From positions 105,728,495 to 105,792,494 of the forward strand of contig NC_134455.1 of NCBI RefSeq assembly GCF_047948215.1: a DNA stretch of 64,000 bases, in the 5' to 3' direction. The notes under the pieces are model-generated. The model was given only the letters and a program-made list of their open reading frames with translations. It was not told the origin of the DNA and did not search any database. The position numbers and the translations under genes are program-made. This stretch comes from Lycorma delicatula. Its lineage: Eukaryota; Arthropoda; Insecta; Hemiptera; Fulgoridae. This document shows positions 49,640 to 61,670 of the stretch, one piece after another. Positions within the stretch are counted from its first letter, which is position 1, and each line of letters opens with the position of its first letter.

Positions 49640-49998
49640 TATTTTAAAATATTAATAAAAGTTGCCCTGAGAAATGGATCGGTCGTCAAGGTTCTTGGTG
49701 GTCAGATAGGCCACCAAGATCGCCTGATCCAACACCTTAAGAATTTGCGTCTGGGGAAGAGTGAAAAATATTGAAAATATTTATTTTATTGCAAATAAAA
49801 AATCCTTCTCGTGAGAAAATAATTGTCTGTATTATGGATGCAGCTGAGCAACTTAACAACAGCCCTGGAGAAGTAAAAGAGCTACAAATGCAGTACAGAA
49901 GGATGCCAAGAAATTTGTTGAAAATGGCGGTCTCATTTTTGAACATTTATTATAATCTGCTACGTATTATTCACTTTGGTCTAGTGTATTGTTACTAA
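49640..49998 (+). pseudogene. Mariner-like transposase C-terminal fragment
   Basis: Broken translation RWIGRQGSWWSDRPPRSPDP (about 49675-49735) is the third catalytic block (SPDL changed to SPDP). The tail then reads IMDAAEQLNNSPGEVKELQ followed by YRRMPRNLLKM in the frame from 49771. An NGGLIFEHLL-like end (one-base shift) lies at about 49923. Homologous to 4060-4250 on the other strand. N-terminal and central parts are absent. Confidence 0.75.
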
Positions 49999-50001
49999 AG
50001 A

Positions 50002-50445
50002 AAATTCGAATTTTTCTAACTTTTCTTTGTTTTATCCAAATTATCTTACACTATTTTGTTAAAAATTAAATTTTGTAAAAGATTTGTTTAATAGTACTAT
50101 GCATTTATTAACCATATAACTGAGATATTGTACGTCAAATAGGGTTTTTTACCATAGTTTATTTGTTTTTACCCCAGATTTCTTAAAACCTACTGCAGAT
50201 ACGGTTCTGGGACCTACTTTATTCGATTTTTCAGTCAGAAGCCATAAGAAATCAATAATCTGCTCCTTAATTAACGTCCTAAAGTATGACCTCATTTCCC
50301 CGGAGTAGCTGAAATCTTTCATTAACCGGAAATCGCGTACAAAGCATTTTTGGATAGATGTTTACATGAAATTTTTCCATTATTTTCACGAGTAGAACAG
50401 ATTATGAAAGTCTCAGAAGAACTTTGTAATACATCCTATATATTT
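50002..50445 (+). repeat. Dispersed repeat family E, copy 2
   Basis: Lies directly after a mariner-like transposase tail and matches 5443-5910. Probably 3' terminal sequence of that element. Confidence 0.65.
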
Positions 50446-51391
50446 TATAATATCTCTATATAAATCATGATTCCTACCTTCCTTGTGGTAAGAGAAGTCT
50501 CAGAGAAAAAACATTAATTAATTTTGAAAAAAAACATTTTTCAAATCTAATGTAAATATATTTTTAGATTAATAAATTTTTTACTTATAAAAATTGTTTA
50601 TTTAAATATTTTTTTTATATTTTGGATGAAGAACACGTTTCTTCGTATTATTACAAAACTTACGAAAATTGACTCTTTTGCAGTAAAATAAATCAAGTCT
50701 GTCTTACATAATACAATAAACAAATTGTTAAAGAAAAAATCCATTTACGTTCATCTATACAATCATTCATGGAAACTAAATTTTATTTACATCTATCGTC
50801 TTGTTTGATATGATAAAGGAACCATTCCCTTAGGTGAATTCTATGTCAATTCTTTTATGTTGTAGTGAATTTTGAAATTTATTAAAAGTTTATCAGCCCG
50901 CAATTAACGGGAATGAATTTATCAATAAAGAAATCTATAACTTTTCGAAAATGACACTCTATGAGCTACCTCACTACTACTGTTCTAGAATTGCAGAATA
51001 AACGTTTTTCAGGTCTCTGACTAAATAAAAAGTTCCTAATCCATCAGATTTGTGGTAATTTGATTTTTTTCAAAACGATCAACATGTATTCCATAATTAC
51101 GTGTCAATTTGACTGAGCTTAATAAGAGAATCACCACTTCGGATGAAGAAGAACATCATATCTGCGACCCCAAGTATGCAATATTTTATATTGATTACAC
51201 TGCATTTCTATGCTGAGTAAAGCTTGGCAAAAAGATAATCGACTGCTTGGTAACTAAACCTACTACTAAAATAGAAAAGACTGTTTTATAGAAAAATATT
51301 TTTTTTCTACCAAATGAACCAGCTCTATAAACCAATACATGAAGTTTTACACACATTCCAATGTACTTTATCACTCAATCTACCGATAATA
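50446..51391. other. Nothing recognised
   Basis: AT-rich spacer before a complete mariner-like element. Confidence 0.4.
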
Positions 51392-52750
51392 CAGGGTGAT
51401 TTTTTAGTCCTGTTACCCAATTGTTAATGTCTGGTAATTTCTTTCTAAGAAAGGGAAATTTTGTTTTGTGACATGAAGTTGGTAGCGCTACTCAACCGGT
51501 ATAGAAACAGCAGGTGAGTTGATTCTCCTTGATCTGTGTAAACTTTTGTGCCGTTTCCGGTTGTGTTACGAACAGAATGTCTTTTACCATAGAACAACGA
51601 GTTTTCATTCTTGAACAATATTTTGCTACGAAATCGTACGCGAGTGTAAAAGAATTATTTCAAATTAAATTTGATGGTGTTCCTCCGCTAGAAAAAATGT
51701 CAATTTCTAGGCTAGCAAACCGATTTCGAGAGAAAGGTAGTGTTTGCGACACTACCTGTCGACCAACTCGCTTGACAGATGACGTTTTAGAGAATGTGAA
51801 AACAAGATTGCTCAATTCTCCACGGAAAAGATTACGAAAACTTTCCACGCAAGTCGGTTTGTCATATTCGAGTGTTCAGAAAGCTGCTAAAAAATTGAAA
51901 TTGTATCCGTATCGCGTACGATTAGTCCAAGAGCTTCAGCCTCCAGATTTAAACAAGCGATTGCAATATTACCGTTGGTTTAGGTCACTCGTAAATGATA
52001 ACAGAATCGAATTTTTAAACACAGTGTAGAAGCTTGGATCCGTCTCGATGGTTATGTGAACAGTCAAAACTGTCGAATTTGGGGCGGTTGAAAATCCTAA
52101 CGCTTTACAAGACAAATCTTTGCATCCTAAAAAATTAGTGTATGGTGTGCGATATCTCGTCATCGTATAGTCGGACCCATATTCTTCGAACAGTCAGTAA
52201 ATAGTGAAGTATACAGGAATATTGTGCGCCAATTTGTGTCCCTCCTGGAACCTCAAGAACGGTATTGCTGGTTTCTGCAAGACGGCGCTACGTGCCACAC
52301 GTCTCGAGAAACCATGGATTTTCTGCAAGAGTTCTTTAATGATCGAATAATAAGCAAGTGCTTATGGCCTCCAAGGTCCCCAGACCTCACATATCCTGAC
52401 TACTTTTTGCGAGGCTATATTAAGTCCGTGGCCTTAAAAAACAATCTTCACACTATTGATGAACTTAAAGTCAATATTACAGCCTTAATCACGTATATTT
52501 CCAATGCAACTCTAAAAAAGGTTTCTGCTAATATGCTGAAAAGAGTCTGTGCGTGTATAACCGCAAGGGGTAGGCATTTTGAGCATATTCTTTAACAATT
52601 ATGCAAGTAGCAGCTTTTTATTAAATCTCTTTTGTAAGTAACAAATGCATTTTTTTATTCCACCCTTTTTTTTATTTTTTTTTAATTTTTAAAATTTCCC
52701 TTTCTTAAATTACATTTAAAATTGGGTAGCAGGACTAAAAAATCACTCTG
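51392..52750 (+). mobile_element. Complete Tc1/mariner-like transposon with TIRs and TA duplication
   Basis: Inverted ends: left cagggtgattttttagtcct, right (reverse complement) cagagtgattttttagtcct. They continue similar for about 60 bp, including aagaaagggaaatttt on both sides, and are bracketed by TA at 51390-51391 and 52751-52752. Length is 1359 bp. It contains one nearly intact transposase, described separately. The 18 of 20 matching terminal bases and long uninterrupted frames make it the youngest DNA transposon in the window. Confidence 0.93.
51577..52595 (+). pseudogene. Transposase of the complete mariner-like element, three lesions
   Basis: Start at ATG 51577 (MSFTIEQRVFILEQYFATKS), an N-terminal helix-turn-helix. 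LRKLSTQVGLSYSSVQKAAK (about 51835-51890) is a second DNA-binding helix-turn-helix. The frame shifts near 52015 and, in the new frame, SVEAWIRLDGYVNSQN shows Val where the first catalytic Asp of SDEAW is expected. Frame changes near 52080 and 52160 follow. The last 124 codons are open: QERYCWFLQDGATCHTS (second Asp, about 52280) and PRSPDLTYPDYFLRGYI (third Asp, about 52380), ending GRHFEHIL at 52595. The frameshifts and missing Asp mean no activity is expected. Confidence 0.88.
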
Positions 52751-54568
52751 TATAATAAGAAATTGTTTGCTATTAATTCTTTAAGTAGTAAATTACTTTA
52801 ATGAATTTCAAATAATTTTGATTTTTCACTGGGTAAAATAGTATCAGCATACACAAATAAAAATATCACTTAACAAAATTCCTTTTGCTTAATCGGATAT
52901 TTAAATAATAAGCATAATAAATTAGAAATTAGCGTCACTAATAAAGATCACACACGATCTTATAGTAACATCTTCATCTGAACACTTCTTTTTAGAAAGT
53001 ATTCCTATAAGGTGTAAATATTTATACAAGCAGTAATTTAAGGGGTCATCTCCGAAAAATATAACGAAACTTGGGAAGTATTCCTAAAATTATTTTAAGA
53101 AAATTTGACTCAAAAATAATTTGAGAAAAACTTTTTCTCATAAACAATGCATATTCGGATTTATTCACAGAAATTGTGTATAAAATTCAACCACTCTTTC
53201 ATTTCATGTTCCATTAACGAAGAAAATATAATAAATTCGATTAGAAGATTTTTAAAACATTTTTACTTGAGCAAGTGATTGTGGATTTTTTTTTATCTCA
53301 ACCTTATTTAGTTATTAAATTTTCAATATTTTTTTCAATCTAACTACGTTATTTCGATATCGACGAGGACTCGTACACTGACTTTAACATTAAATTCCGG
53401 GAGATATTAAAGTTATATAGAATGGAAATTCCAAACCAAGCGGATTCTTTTATTTTATAATACAGCTATTAATAAAGTAACATTGCTTTAATATTACTTA
53501 ATATAAGAACACACCATTATATAATATTTTAACCTAATACTTTATAGTTATTCAATGAGGAGAAAATTTGCTAAATAAAATAAAATACAATAACTCCATA
53601 TTCCCCAATATTGTAATTTTCAATATTTAAATTTTGTGGAAAAATTATTCACGTTTATGTACTAAATTTTAAAAATTCTATCTTTAAGTTATTGACTAAA
53701 TCAAATTACTTACTTTATTATCAAGAATGGTTTATACCAATACTATCTCGTTTTTAATCAGAATATTCACCCTTGCAGGTACCTCATACGAATGGCAGAC
53801 CGAAAAATAACGTCAAATTAAATACATTTCACGTACTCGTATAGGAGTTAATCAAACCAAGTTCTGCGACCGTGATCGTATCTCCACAATGAACAACATA
53901 CAATTCACTGACCACCAACCGCTCTTATCACAAACAATTGATGAATGAAGCAACGGTTATCATTTTGGAATGCTCTACACTATCCTACTGCTACTTAGAT
54001 GTTGCCATAGAGTGTGAAATAATCCACAGCTATTCATTTGCAATATTACATTTGCCATTCATGTCTGTATCAAGCACACTCAACATTTCTGCATGTAAAG
54101 TATGTGATTCTACTCTTTCCATATCGAATTGATGAAGTTCCTGAGACTTGAGCTTTTTACTAAAAGAGAATATGGTCAGAGGATTCACACAGTCTTAAGC
54201 ATGGTAAGACCTAATAGTAGAAAAGAGTACTTGCAGCGAAATATATTTAAAGATTTAAAGCGACATATTTAAAGATTTGAAGTCAAAATGTAATAATAGA
54301 GATACGGAGGAAAACTACATGTTACACAAAAGAAGATGAGTGAGCTGAAATACAAAGGATTTTGCAGAGAAAATCTCTCCATTTTAAAAAAAGAAAAGAT
54401 TTATTTGTATGTTAACAAAAAACTCAAAAACCGCTGAACTAAATATAAGATGTAAACAGTAGCTTCATTATGTAATTCGGAGTGTCATAGGCTATATAGG
54501 AGAAACATTATTTATTAAAACCAGTAAATAATAAATAATCCGTTACCGTGCTGTACTTCTCATTCAGA
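52751..54568. other. Nothing recognised
   Basis: AT-rich; a short frame at 53938-54132 has no features of a gene. Confidence 0.4.
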
Positions 54569-54583
54569 CCACTAGGTGGCGAG
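54569..54583 (+). promoter_or_regulatory. CTCF-like motif
   Basis: ccactaggtggcgag agrees with the core of the CTCF consensus (CCASYAGRKGGCR). A single short match in 64 kb could be chance. Confidence 0.25.
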
Positions 54584-55389
54584 CCGCTCCCCAGATATTT
54601 TTCAATGGAGATATTTTCTACAGAAGTCTTACTGAAATTGAAGAAAACAACATAACGTGAGTGGTTCATAATCAATCCCAAACAAATGTATTGAAGATAA
54701 ATTGATGAAAATTTATAATTTTTAATTTATTTATTCGTTCTTCTTACGGTATAAGTACACACTAGAAAGGACGTTTTGAAATTTCGAGTTTAAAGGAGTA
54801 AATTGAATAACAATGAAGTTTTCTATTTTTTTAATTTTTCTGTAACAAATGAAGATATCAACCTGATTTATGGTGAGTGCAATCTTTACGTGAATAGATT
54901 AATTTCTAGATTTTTGAAATTTGAATTTGATAAAAGGTAAAGAAAAGATTTGAACAATGATTCCAATTTTCCTAATCCCGAGTATGGTAAATAAGATATT
55001 CAGTTGATCTGGGCTGTAAATACTCTTCAAATAAATATCTAAATTTAAAACTCCGATTTTTTTAAGGGGTGCAACGGTATGCGGAATGGCGGTTCACCAA
55101 CACAGCTACTGCTACTGTAACTGACTGCGCGACTGGCTGCACCTACCTCCGGTTACCTGAATAAAAATCATAAAAATAAAAAATTCCTTTTGGTATGCCG
55201 GAAGACGGAGGTAGAGTTCACCTAGGCAAAATAAGGGAGGTAGGTGAACTCGAATTGTACGAACTCGTATCAGACATAACTCCATATTTTACGGACATTA
55301 CGTTTTCTCATTAGACTACAAGCTATTGCTAAATTTATCACGACATTCTTATGATTTTTCCTGAACTGCTTGGCAACAACCTATTTGAG
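54584..55389. other. Nothing recognised
   Basis: A somewhat GC-richer stretch at 55070-55270 holds near-inverted words (acctacctccgg at 55140, and gggaggtaggtgaac at 55236), but no protein. Confidence 0.4.
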
Positions 55390-55640
55390 GATTATTGGGA
55401 GAAAGAACACACTTCTGTTGTGGTGACATTTCACGCTCAAGATAAATATCATGCTTTGCCCGTGTCCTAAGGTATTTCTGCTGGTTTTCCTTGACCTACT
55501 GAAGACGAGTTTCTCTCTGTTGACTGAGGCGGGAATTGCCTTTATTTATGTCCTCACTTTCCCTCACCAAATATTGACTCACCCGTTTGGAGATTTTTCA
55601 CTGTTGGTAACCTTTCTTCTTAAGTCTAGGCATATTTTTC
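55390..55640 (-). pseudogene. Possible Helitron-like N-terminal protein remnant
   Basis: The minus strand reads VSQYLVRESED, then RLSQQRETRLQ, a stop, VKENQQKYLRTRAKHD and EREMSPQQKC. Repeated R-L-x-x-x-R-E-x-x-R-x patterns occur in the N-terminal region of some Helitron proteins. No Rep or helicase motif is present nearby, so this is tentative. Confidence 0.3.
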
Positions 55641-56337
55641 AGATTAAGCAAGGATAACACAAAGAAAAATAACTCTTCTTGGCAATAAAATATTTTCACT
55701 TGAAAAAATTAAAATATACACAGTACTAAGCCACAGTAGTTTAAATGCGTTCACTTCAAATTCCGCAATACGACAATTATCCCTTATCCAAAGAGTAGTA
55801 GGAACTTAAATGAATTCGATATTTTACTTAATAAGGAAGTTATTTTAATAAGGAAGTTAAGCGATATTTTGTTTTTACGGGTGTTTGGTCATTCCTTGCT
55901 TTAAGGGTTGGTCATATCAAAAATTGTTACAGAAAAAATTTTTAGGTAATGTTTTGAGGACTAACGAACACTTTAAACCGATTCAATACTGTGTCTGTTT
56001 AGGGAGGTATGATAGTTTCTGTCTTTGAAACCACATTTTTTCCACCTCTGAACCAATTGTTGGCGATGTCAAAAATCTTTTCATGGATAAGTTTTAGGCC
56101 ATTATCCAAAGAACAGTAGGAAAATTAAACTAATTCAGTATTTAACTTAATAAGAAAGCTATAGCGATATTTTGTTTTTTTTTTCGAAAAAGCCCATCAT
56201 TTTCATCCCCATGTTCCAATTTTGCCCATTAACTAACTGATCCGAGATTTTTTGTCGTTACATTTTATGTATCAATTTGAAAGTGAGTGTCAAAATTACG
56301 GCAGTTATCGTATCCACAAGAAAGTGAAATATATATA
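55641..56337. other. Nothing recognised
   Basis: AT-rich. The words tccaaagagtagtaggaa (55787) and atccaaagaacagtagga (56104) begin two similar stretches of about 70 bp, a small local direct repeat. Confidence 0.45.
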
Positions 56338-56955
56338 TAAGAGGTGTGTGATAAAAGTAATGAGACTGACTTTTTATTTACCAAAGTTTTAATTTTTTCA
56401 AACAAAATTATCCTCTTCAAAGTAGTTCCCTTGGGCAGCTATACATCGGCGGAGTCGTTGTTCCCACTCCTGGTAGCAGCGCTGGAAGGCTTCAACTGGT
56501 AGGGCTTTTAACTAGTCGGTCCCAGTTTTTTGAATGTTCTCCAGAGTTACAAAATGACGTCCTTTTAAGACATGTTTCAATTTCGGGAAAAGGAAAATTT
56601 CACAAGAATTCAAATCAGGTGAATAGGGGGTTTGAGGAACCATAGGAATGTGTTTTGAGGTCAAAACACATTGGCCGTGTAACACAGGGCATTGTCATGA
56701 TGAAGCATCCACTTTTATGCAATATCTGGTTTCATGCGAATCACTCTTTTCCTGAGCCTTTCAAGGACACCTTTGAAAAACACCTGATTGACAGTTTCTC
56801 CTGGAGGAAAAAAATTTTATGCACGATACCCCTGCTGTCAAAAAAGCAAATCAGCACGGCTTTGATCTTTGATTTCCTCATTCGACATATTTTAAGCCGA
56901 GGAGATGACGGAGTGTGCCACTCTTCACTTTGCCGCTTTGTTTCAGGATCGTACT

Positions 56956-57215
56956 AAAATATCTAGGATTCATCACCTGAAGAATCACACGATTGAAGAA
57001 TTCTTGGTTATTATCAATCCTCTCAAGAAGATCAACGCACACGTTTCTTCGATTGTCCTTCTGTTCAATTGTGAGGTTTTTTGGCACCAATTTCGGACAA
57101 ACGTTTCGCGTGTCCAAATCGACTGTCAAAATTTGATGACCGGTGAAAGTGTTTAAATTTAACTGTTCACTCATCATCCTTATTGTTAAACGACAGTCTG
57201 ATCTCAAAAGAACCC
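56956..57215. repeat. 260-bp tandem duplication, unit 1
   Basis: Read base by base, identical to 57221-57480; units are separated by aaaag. Confidence 0.93.
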
Positions 57216-57220
57216 AAAAG

Positions 57221-57480
57221 AAAATATCTAGGATTCATCACCTGAAGAATCACACGATTGAAGAATTCTTGGTTATTATCAATCCTCTCAAGAAGATCAA
57301 CGCACACGTTTCTTCGATTGTCCTTCTGTTCAATTGTGAGGTTTTTTGGCACCAATTTCGGACAAACGTTTCGCGTGTCCAAATCGACTGTCAAAATTTG
57401 ATGACCGGTGAAAGTGTTTAAATTTAACTGTTCACTCATCATCCTTATTGTTAAACGACAGTCTGATCTCAAAAGAACCC
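57221..57480. repeat. 260-bp tandem duplication, unit 2
   Basis: Identical to 56956-57215. It covers the HTH-to-first-catalytic-block part of the mariner transposase. Confidence 0.93.
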
Positions 57481-57897
57481 TCACACGCTCAAAGCTTTCG
57501 TCAGATTTTGAAGTTGAAGGTCTCCCTGAGCGAGGTTGATCTTCAAAGTGTTCTCGGCCTACTAAAAATGATTTATGCCAACGGAAAACTTGTGCTCTTG
57601 ATAAGCAATGTTCTTCATAGGCCTGTTTCAACTTTTCGAAGGTCACACTCGCGGATTTCCCAATCTAACGCAAAACATGATTGCACAACGTTGCTCTAAA
57701 TTCCGATGCTCCATTTTCGTAACACAACTTCACTGACGGCGCTGTCAAATATAATGTGTTGGCTGGCTAAACGGAGTTGAAACTCGTACCGAGCATGTGG
57801 AAGGGATGAACAAACTGGTCTATCACACACCGGTAGACTCAGCGTTGCCAGATCGCTCGCAGTGTTATCAACCTCATTACTTTTCTCACACCCCTTG

Positions 57898-57924
<27 letters not shown>
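57898..57924. repeat. (TA)n microsatellite next to the mariner end
   Basis: A shorter TA run, 56329-56338, lies at the other end of the element, so the transposon landed in a TA tract. Confidence 0.9.
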
Positions 57925-57932
<8 letters not shown>

Positions 57933-59607
57933 TATAAACATTTGGACTAACAGTGGTTTTGGGGTTTGGAGGATGTGAAAGGCGAAACTATATGTCGAAA
58001 TTTTCCGGAAGTCGAATCATGGTACCCATTACAATAGGTAGCTTTCTTATGAAATCTACCTAAAAATCTAGCCGCGGTATAAAACGCAGCTAGTAACCAT
58101 ATAGCCCTGGTGAAGCTGCGATGGGAAGTTAGTATTATATAATAAAATACTAGAGCATAAAAGAGTAATAAAATATTACTATACTTACAAAGAAATTTAT
58201 TGAAAATTGCAAATGATGGCGACTGATTTATTACTAACAAAATTAAATACTAATTAATGCTCTTAACTTGAAAATCTGATTTAGTACCTATTCACAAACA
58301 AAAATTCACTATTATTAGTAATTTGATTATTAACACTATTCCAGTAATTTGATTAAGTACTGGAGACATGAAATTATAAAGTGAAAATCTGAAAGTAATA
58401 ATAACTGTCAAAGATTGTAACATTTAGAGAGTAAAAAAATTTGAAATAACAAACCAAATTTTAAGATTGTATTATCAATATTAATTATACGATTGTTTCA
58501 TCTCGTGACCACTGGTTTGTGATATCTATGTTTAAAGTGATATCTACAATATTCTACAGTAAGTATATATTTGTAACAAAAAAAAAAAATTAGGTACGAA
58601 TAATTCGATTCAAGTTTTCCAGAACGCATCTTGAGAGTATTTAAAACGTTACTCCCAGTAATGTTGAAATACCTACATATCTTCCTTCACCAAATAGAAC
58701 TACATTAAATTAATGAAATAAATTATCATGTCTTTCTGACCACCGCTGTTCGTAAGATAGTTTCCTCATTATATATTATTAATTATTTACTTGAATTTTA
58801 ATTTTTTCATTAAATGTTAGCAATATTTTTAAAATATTGATTCCTTTTAACCACTTCATTTTACCAATCGTTCGTACTAATCGTATCTTCGTTTGTACAA
58901 CTTGTCAATTTGGCCTAATATTTGAAGTTGTCGCAGGTATTACGGACTACACAATTCAATTTTTAGTATCTATGTTTTCCGAAATGAATTAAAGGACCAG
59001 TGTAATTTATTTTTATTAATTGTATGGCATATGACTGAATAGATAATAATGTTCCTAGTTTTATTTTAATACTTGAAATTTTATTAGGAAATAGGGTTTC
59101 AATCCTATGAAAAACTTATTTTAATCAAAGACAACAAACGCTTTTCCAATTCTCTGGAATATTTAGACGAAACATTAATTTCTTATGGGTTAAAAACTAT
59201 TATAAATAAAGAAACAAGAATCACTTTGTGATTCAAAAACACTAACATATTTTTTTTGTCGTCAAAAACACTTAACCGAATTTTTTTTAACTAATTACAT
59301 TTTATCAGTTTATTTGTGACTGATTGTTTACAATGTCGTTCTTTACTACAACAGTGAATTACATTTTCAGATATTCCTTTAGTTATCCTTGATAAATATG
59401 TTATTAAAAGATCTTGTATAAAATAATTTAATGATTCTCTACAAGTCAGTATTTGATGTAATCTTCCTTATAGTAGATTATTGTTATAATTTGTCTTTAT
59501 AATAAATACGATGCTGTTAAATGCGTTTAATTACTGAACCCTCTTAAATACCTGAAAGGGTTTCTGACTAGTAAATACATTAAAAACCTGTTGATTTAAT
59601 TATATTT
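57925..59607. other. Nothing recognised
   Basis: AT-rich with no motif; a weak 97-codon minus frame at 57947-58240 is unsupported. Confidence 0.4.
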
Positions 59608-60257
59608 TTACTTTCTTGTACGAAGTAAAGGAAATGTGATGGGGAAAAATTTCGGTTTTCACATTTTAACGAAAATATCCATTTTGACCTCCCTGAATCC
59701 ATTTTGACTAGTTTTGGCGTGCCGCCTGTACGTCTATACGTATGTATCTCGCATACCTCAAAAACGATTAGCCGTAGAATGCTGAAATTTTGGATTTAGG
59801 ATTATTGTAACATCTAATTGTTCACCTCCTGTTTTGATTGCAATCGACTGGAACAAAAGTGCCCAAAAACACGATTTTAGGCGATTTTAAATGCAGTATT
59901 AAGCCCTGATTAAGAGCTTTTCATCGATATATCACAAGCGGTACTTATTTTCATTGTTTCCAGAGTTATAGGTTAAATAAAATAAATTAATGAAATATTA
60001 GGATCTTACAAGAGAAAGGCACACAAGACTTCATCTACTTTTTTTTTTTAATTTAAATATATTGATTTGTTAGTAGTTATTAATCTCTGATTGTGAAAAA
60101 ATTTACGTTAAATAATAATTCAATAATAACAATAAAAAACGATATCAAAAGTAATTAATGAAATAAAATTTTATTTACTTTTCATTTTAAAAAATGTGTT
60201 TATATAATTTAAGGCGTATAAGGAAATCATGTGGTGTCCAGATCAGATTTTTTTCTA
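59608..60257 (+). repeat. Dispersed repeat family A, copy 3
   Basis: Starts near tacgaagtaaaggaa and ends near catgtggtgtccagatca. Shares the block series described for 31025-31670, including ttgattgcaatcgactgg-like and gagaaaggcacac blocks. Confidence 0.85.
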
Positions 60258-61151
60258 GTAATGCTTGATTAATAGCTAATGAAATTAAAGAAAATAAAAA
60301 TAAAATTCATCATATAAAAAAACGGGTTAAAGACGGAAAACTTATTTTTTCTCCTACCGTGATTGGCAACAGTACGTTCCATAGCTTAATTCTTAAGAGA
60401 TAATTTTTATTTTAGAGTCTATAATGGAAATATATTGGAATTGAATACACAGGTTTTGAATGACTTTCGTCTAAATTTTTAGCTTTTGAAGAACGAAAAT
60501 TAACTATTTTTATTCCTGTAACGCAAAATAGAAGTGAAAAATATTATATTTATTTGATTTTAGAAATAAGAAATCCCAAGTTTAGATAAGCTTTCTCCTT
60601 TGTTTCACTAATCTATACATTTAAATTTTTAATTAAAAACGCCTTAATTAATGATTAGTTTTCCTTGACCTCTTTAAAACTGTTAATACGTAAAAAGCCC
60701 TAAAGCTCTTCGTACAAATTAACGTCTATACATTTGATGGAAAATTACAGTTTGTTTCCTTTTTTAATTCTCTCAACGTTACGTAAAAGTTTGGAAAAAG
60801 TTTTTAATTGAATGATTTAAAAATATAATTGTATATTACGTAATTTTTGTTTTAATTTCGAAGTGATTATTCCGAAGTCATTCAATTAGAGAAATAATTA
60901 ATAAAGTATTAAACGAGAAAGATGACAACTATAGTCTAGTATGGATTATTTTAGGAGTGTTCTAGGCTTTCCATTCCGTTGATAATTGTCTCGTACTCAA
61001 AAACTGCCATATAATGGCATAAGTATGATCATCTTTAGAGGTACATTTATTACAACTTTTTACTTCGAACTATTAAATATTTTTGATAACATAAAACGGA
61101 ATTGTTAATGTTGTATTATTTATCTGTTGTTAAAATGCTCTTGACTAATTA

Positions 61152-61155
<4 letters not shown>
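60258..61155. other. Nothing recognised
   Basis: AT-rich spacer. Confidence 0.4.

Positions 61156-61193
<38 letters not shown>
61156..61193. repeat. (TA)n microsatellite
   Basis: Nineteen TA units. Confidence 0.95.
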
Positions 61194-61198
<5 letters not shown>

Positions 61199-61329
61199 AT
61201 ATGCATGAGTGATTCATAATCAACAACCTGTTATGTTGATAATTATTAGTTACTGTTTACTATTATCATTATTATAGTACTGTTTAAAGTTCGTTTTTTA
61301 TGTATCATGAATGCAAAATTATTCCTATA

Positions 61330-61670
61330 ACACGTTTTACCTCTTTTTATTGTCAACTTGATTTGTCCGTTATTGCAACTTTGAATGCTTATAAGTCGAT
61401 AACGAAGGGATTAACAAAAAACGGGTTTCACTATTGTTTTTCTTGTAAAATCTTAAATCGAAATCATGTGTCATACGTCCACCTTGGTATTTAAAAAAAT
61501 TAAAATTGTTTCAATATGGTGGATCCAAGATCGGGTGAAAAAATTAACAACCTACAATAATGCAGATTTTTTAAGCTATGTAGAACTTAATTTCTTTCTG
61601 ACTCCAAATACCTTTCAGATATGCAGTATAAAGCTGTTTCCATACTTAAACATCATTCGGCATACATATA
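61330..61670 (+). repeat. Dispersed repeat family C, copy 3
   Basis: caatatggtggatccaagat at 61511 is followed by gtgaaaaaatt; upstream ttttacctctttttattg and aaaacgggtttcac match the reverse complement of 6110-6365 and 7430-7775. Confidence 0.65.

Larger units (their letters stand above)
56338..57898 (-). mobile_element. mariner transposon inserted in a (TA)n tract, transposase broken and internally duplicated
   Basis: Ends: left gaggtgtgtgataaaagtaa, right (reverse complement) aaggggtgtgagaaaagtaa, both in TA tracts. Transposase start at ATG 57714 (MEHRNLEQRCAI); after a shift, VTFEKLKQAYEEHCLSRAQV, then FRWHKSFLVGREHFEDQPRS, then KLVPKNLTIEQKDNRRNVCV and GDES-stop-IF (first catalytic block, with the Trp codon mutated to TAG). 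Leftwards come HHDNALCYT (second Asp, about 56695) and YSPDLNSCEIFLFPKLK in a shifted frame (third Asp, about 56620). The spacing fits a DD34D mariner. A 260-bp segment is present twice, which adds extra coding length. Confidence 0.9.

Noticed and set aside
56905..57421. Two identical plus-strand ORFs (about 83-92 codons)
   Set aside because: They are antisense to the duplicated mariner transposase segment.
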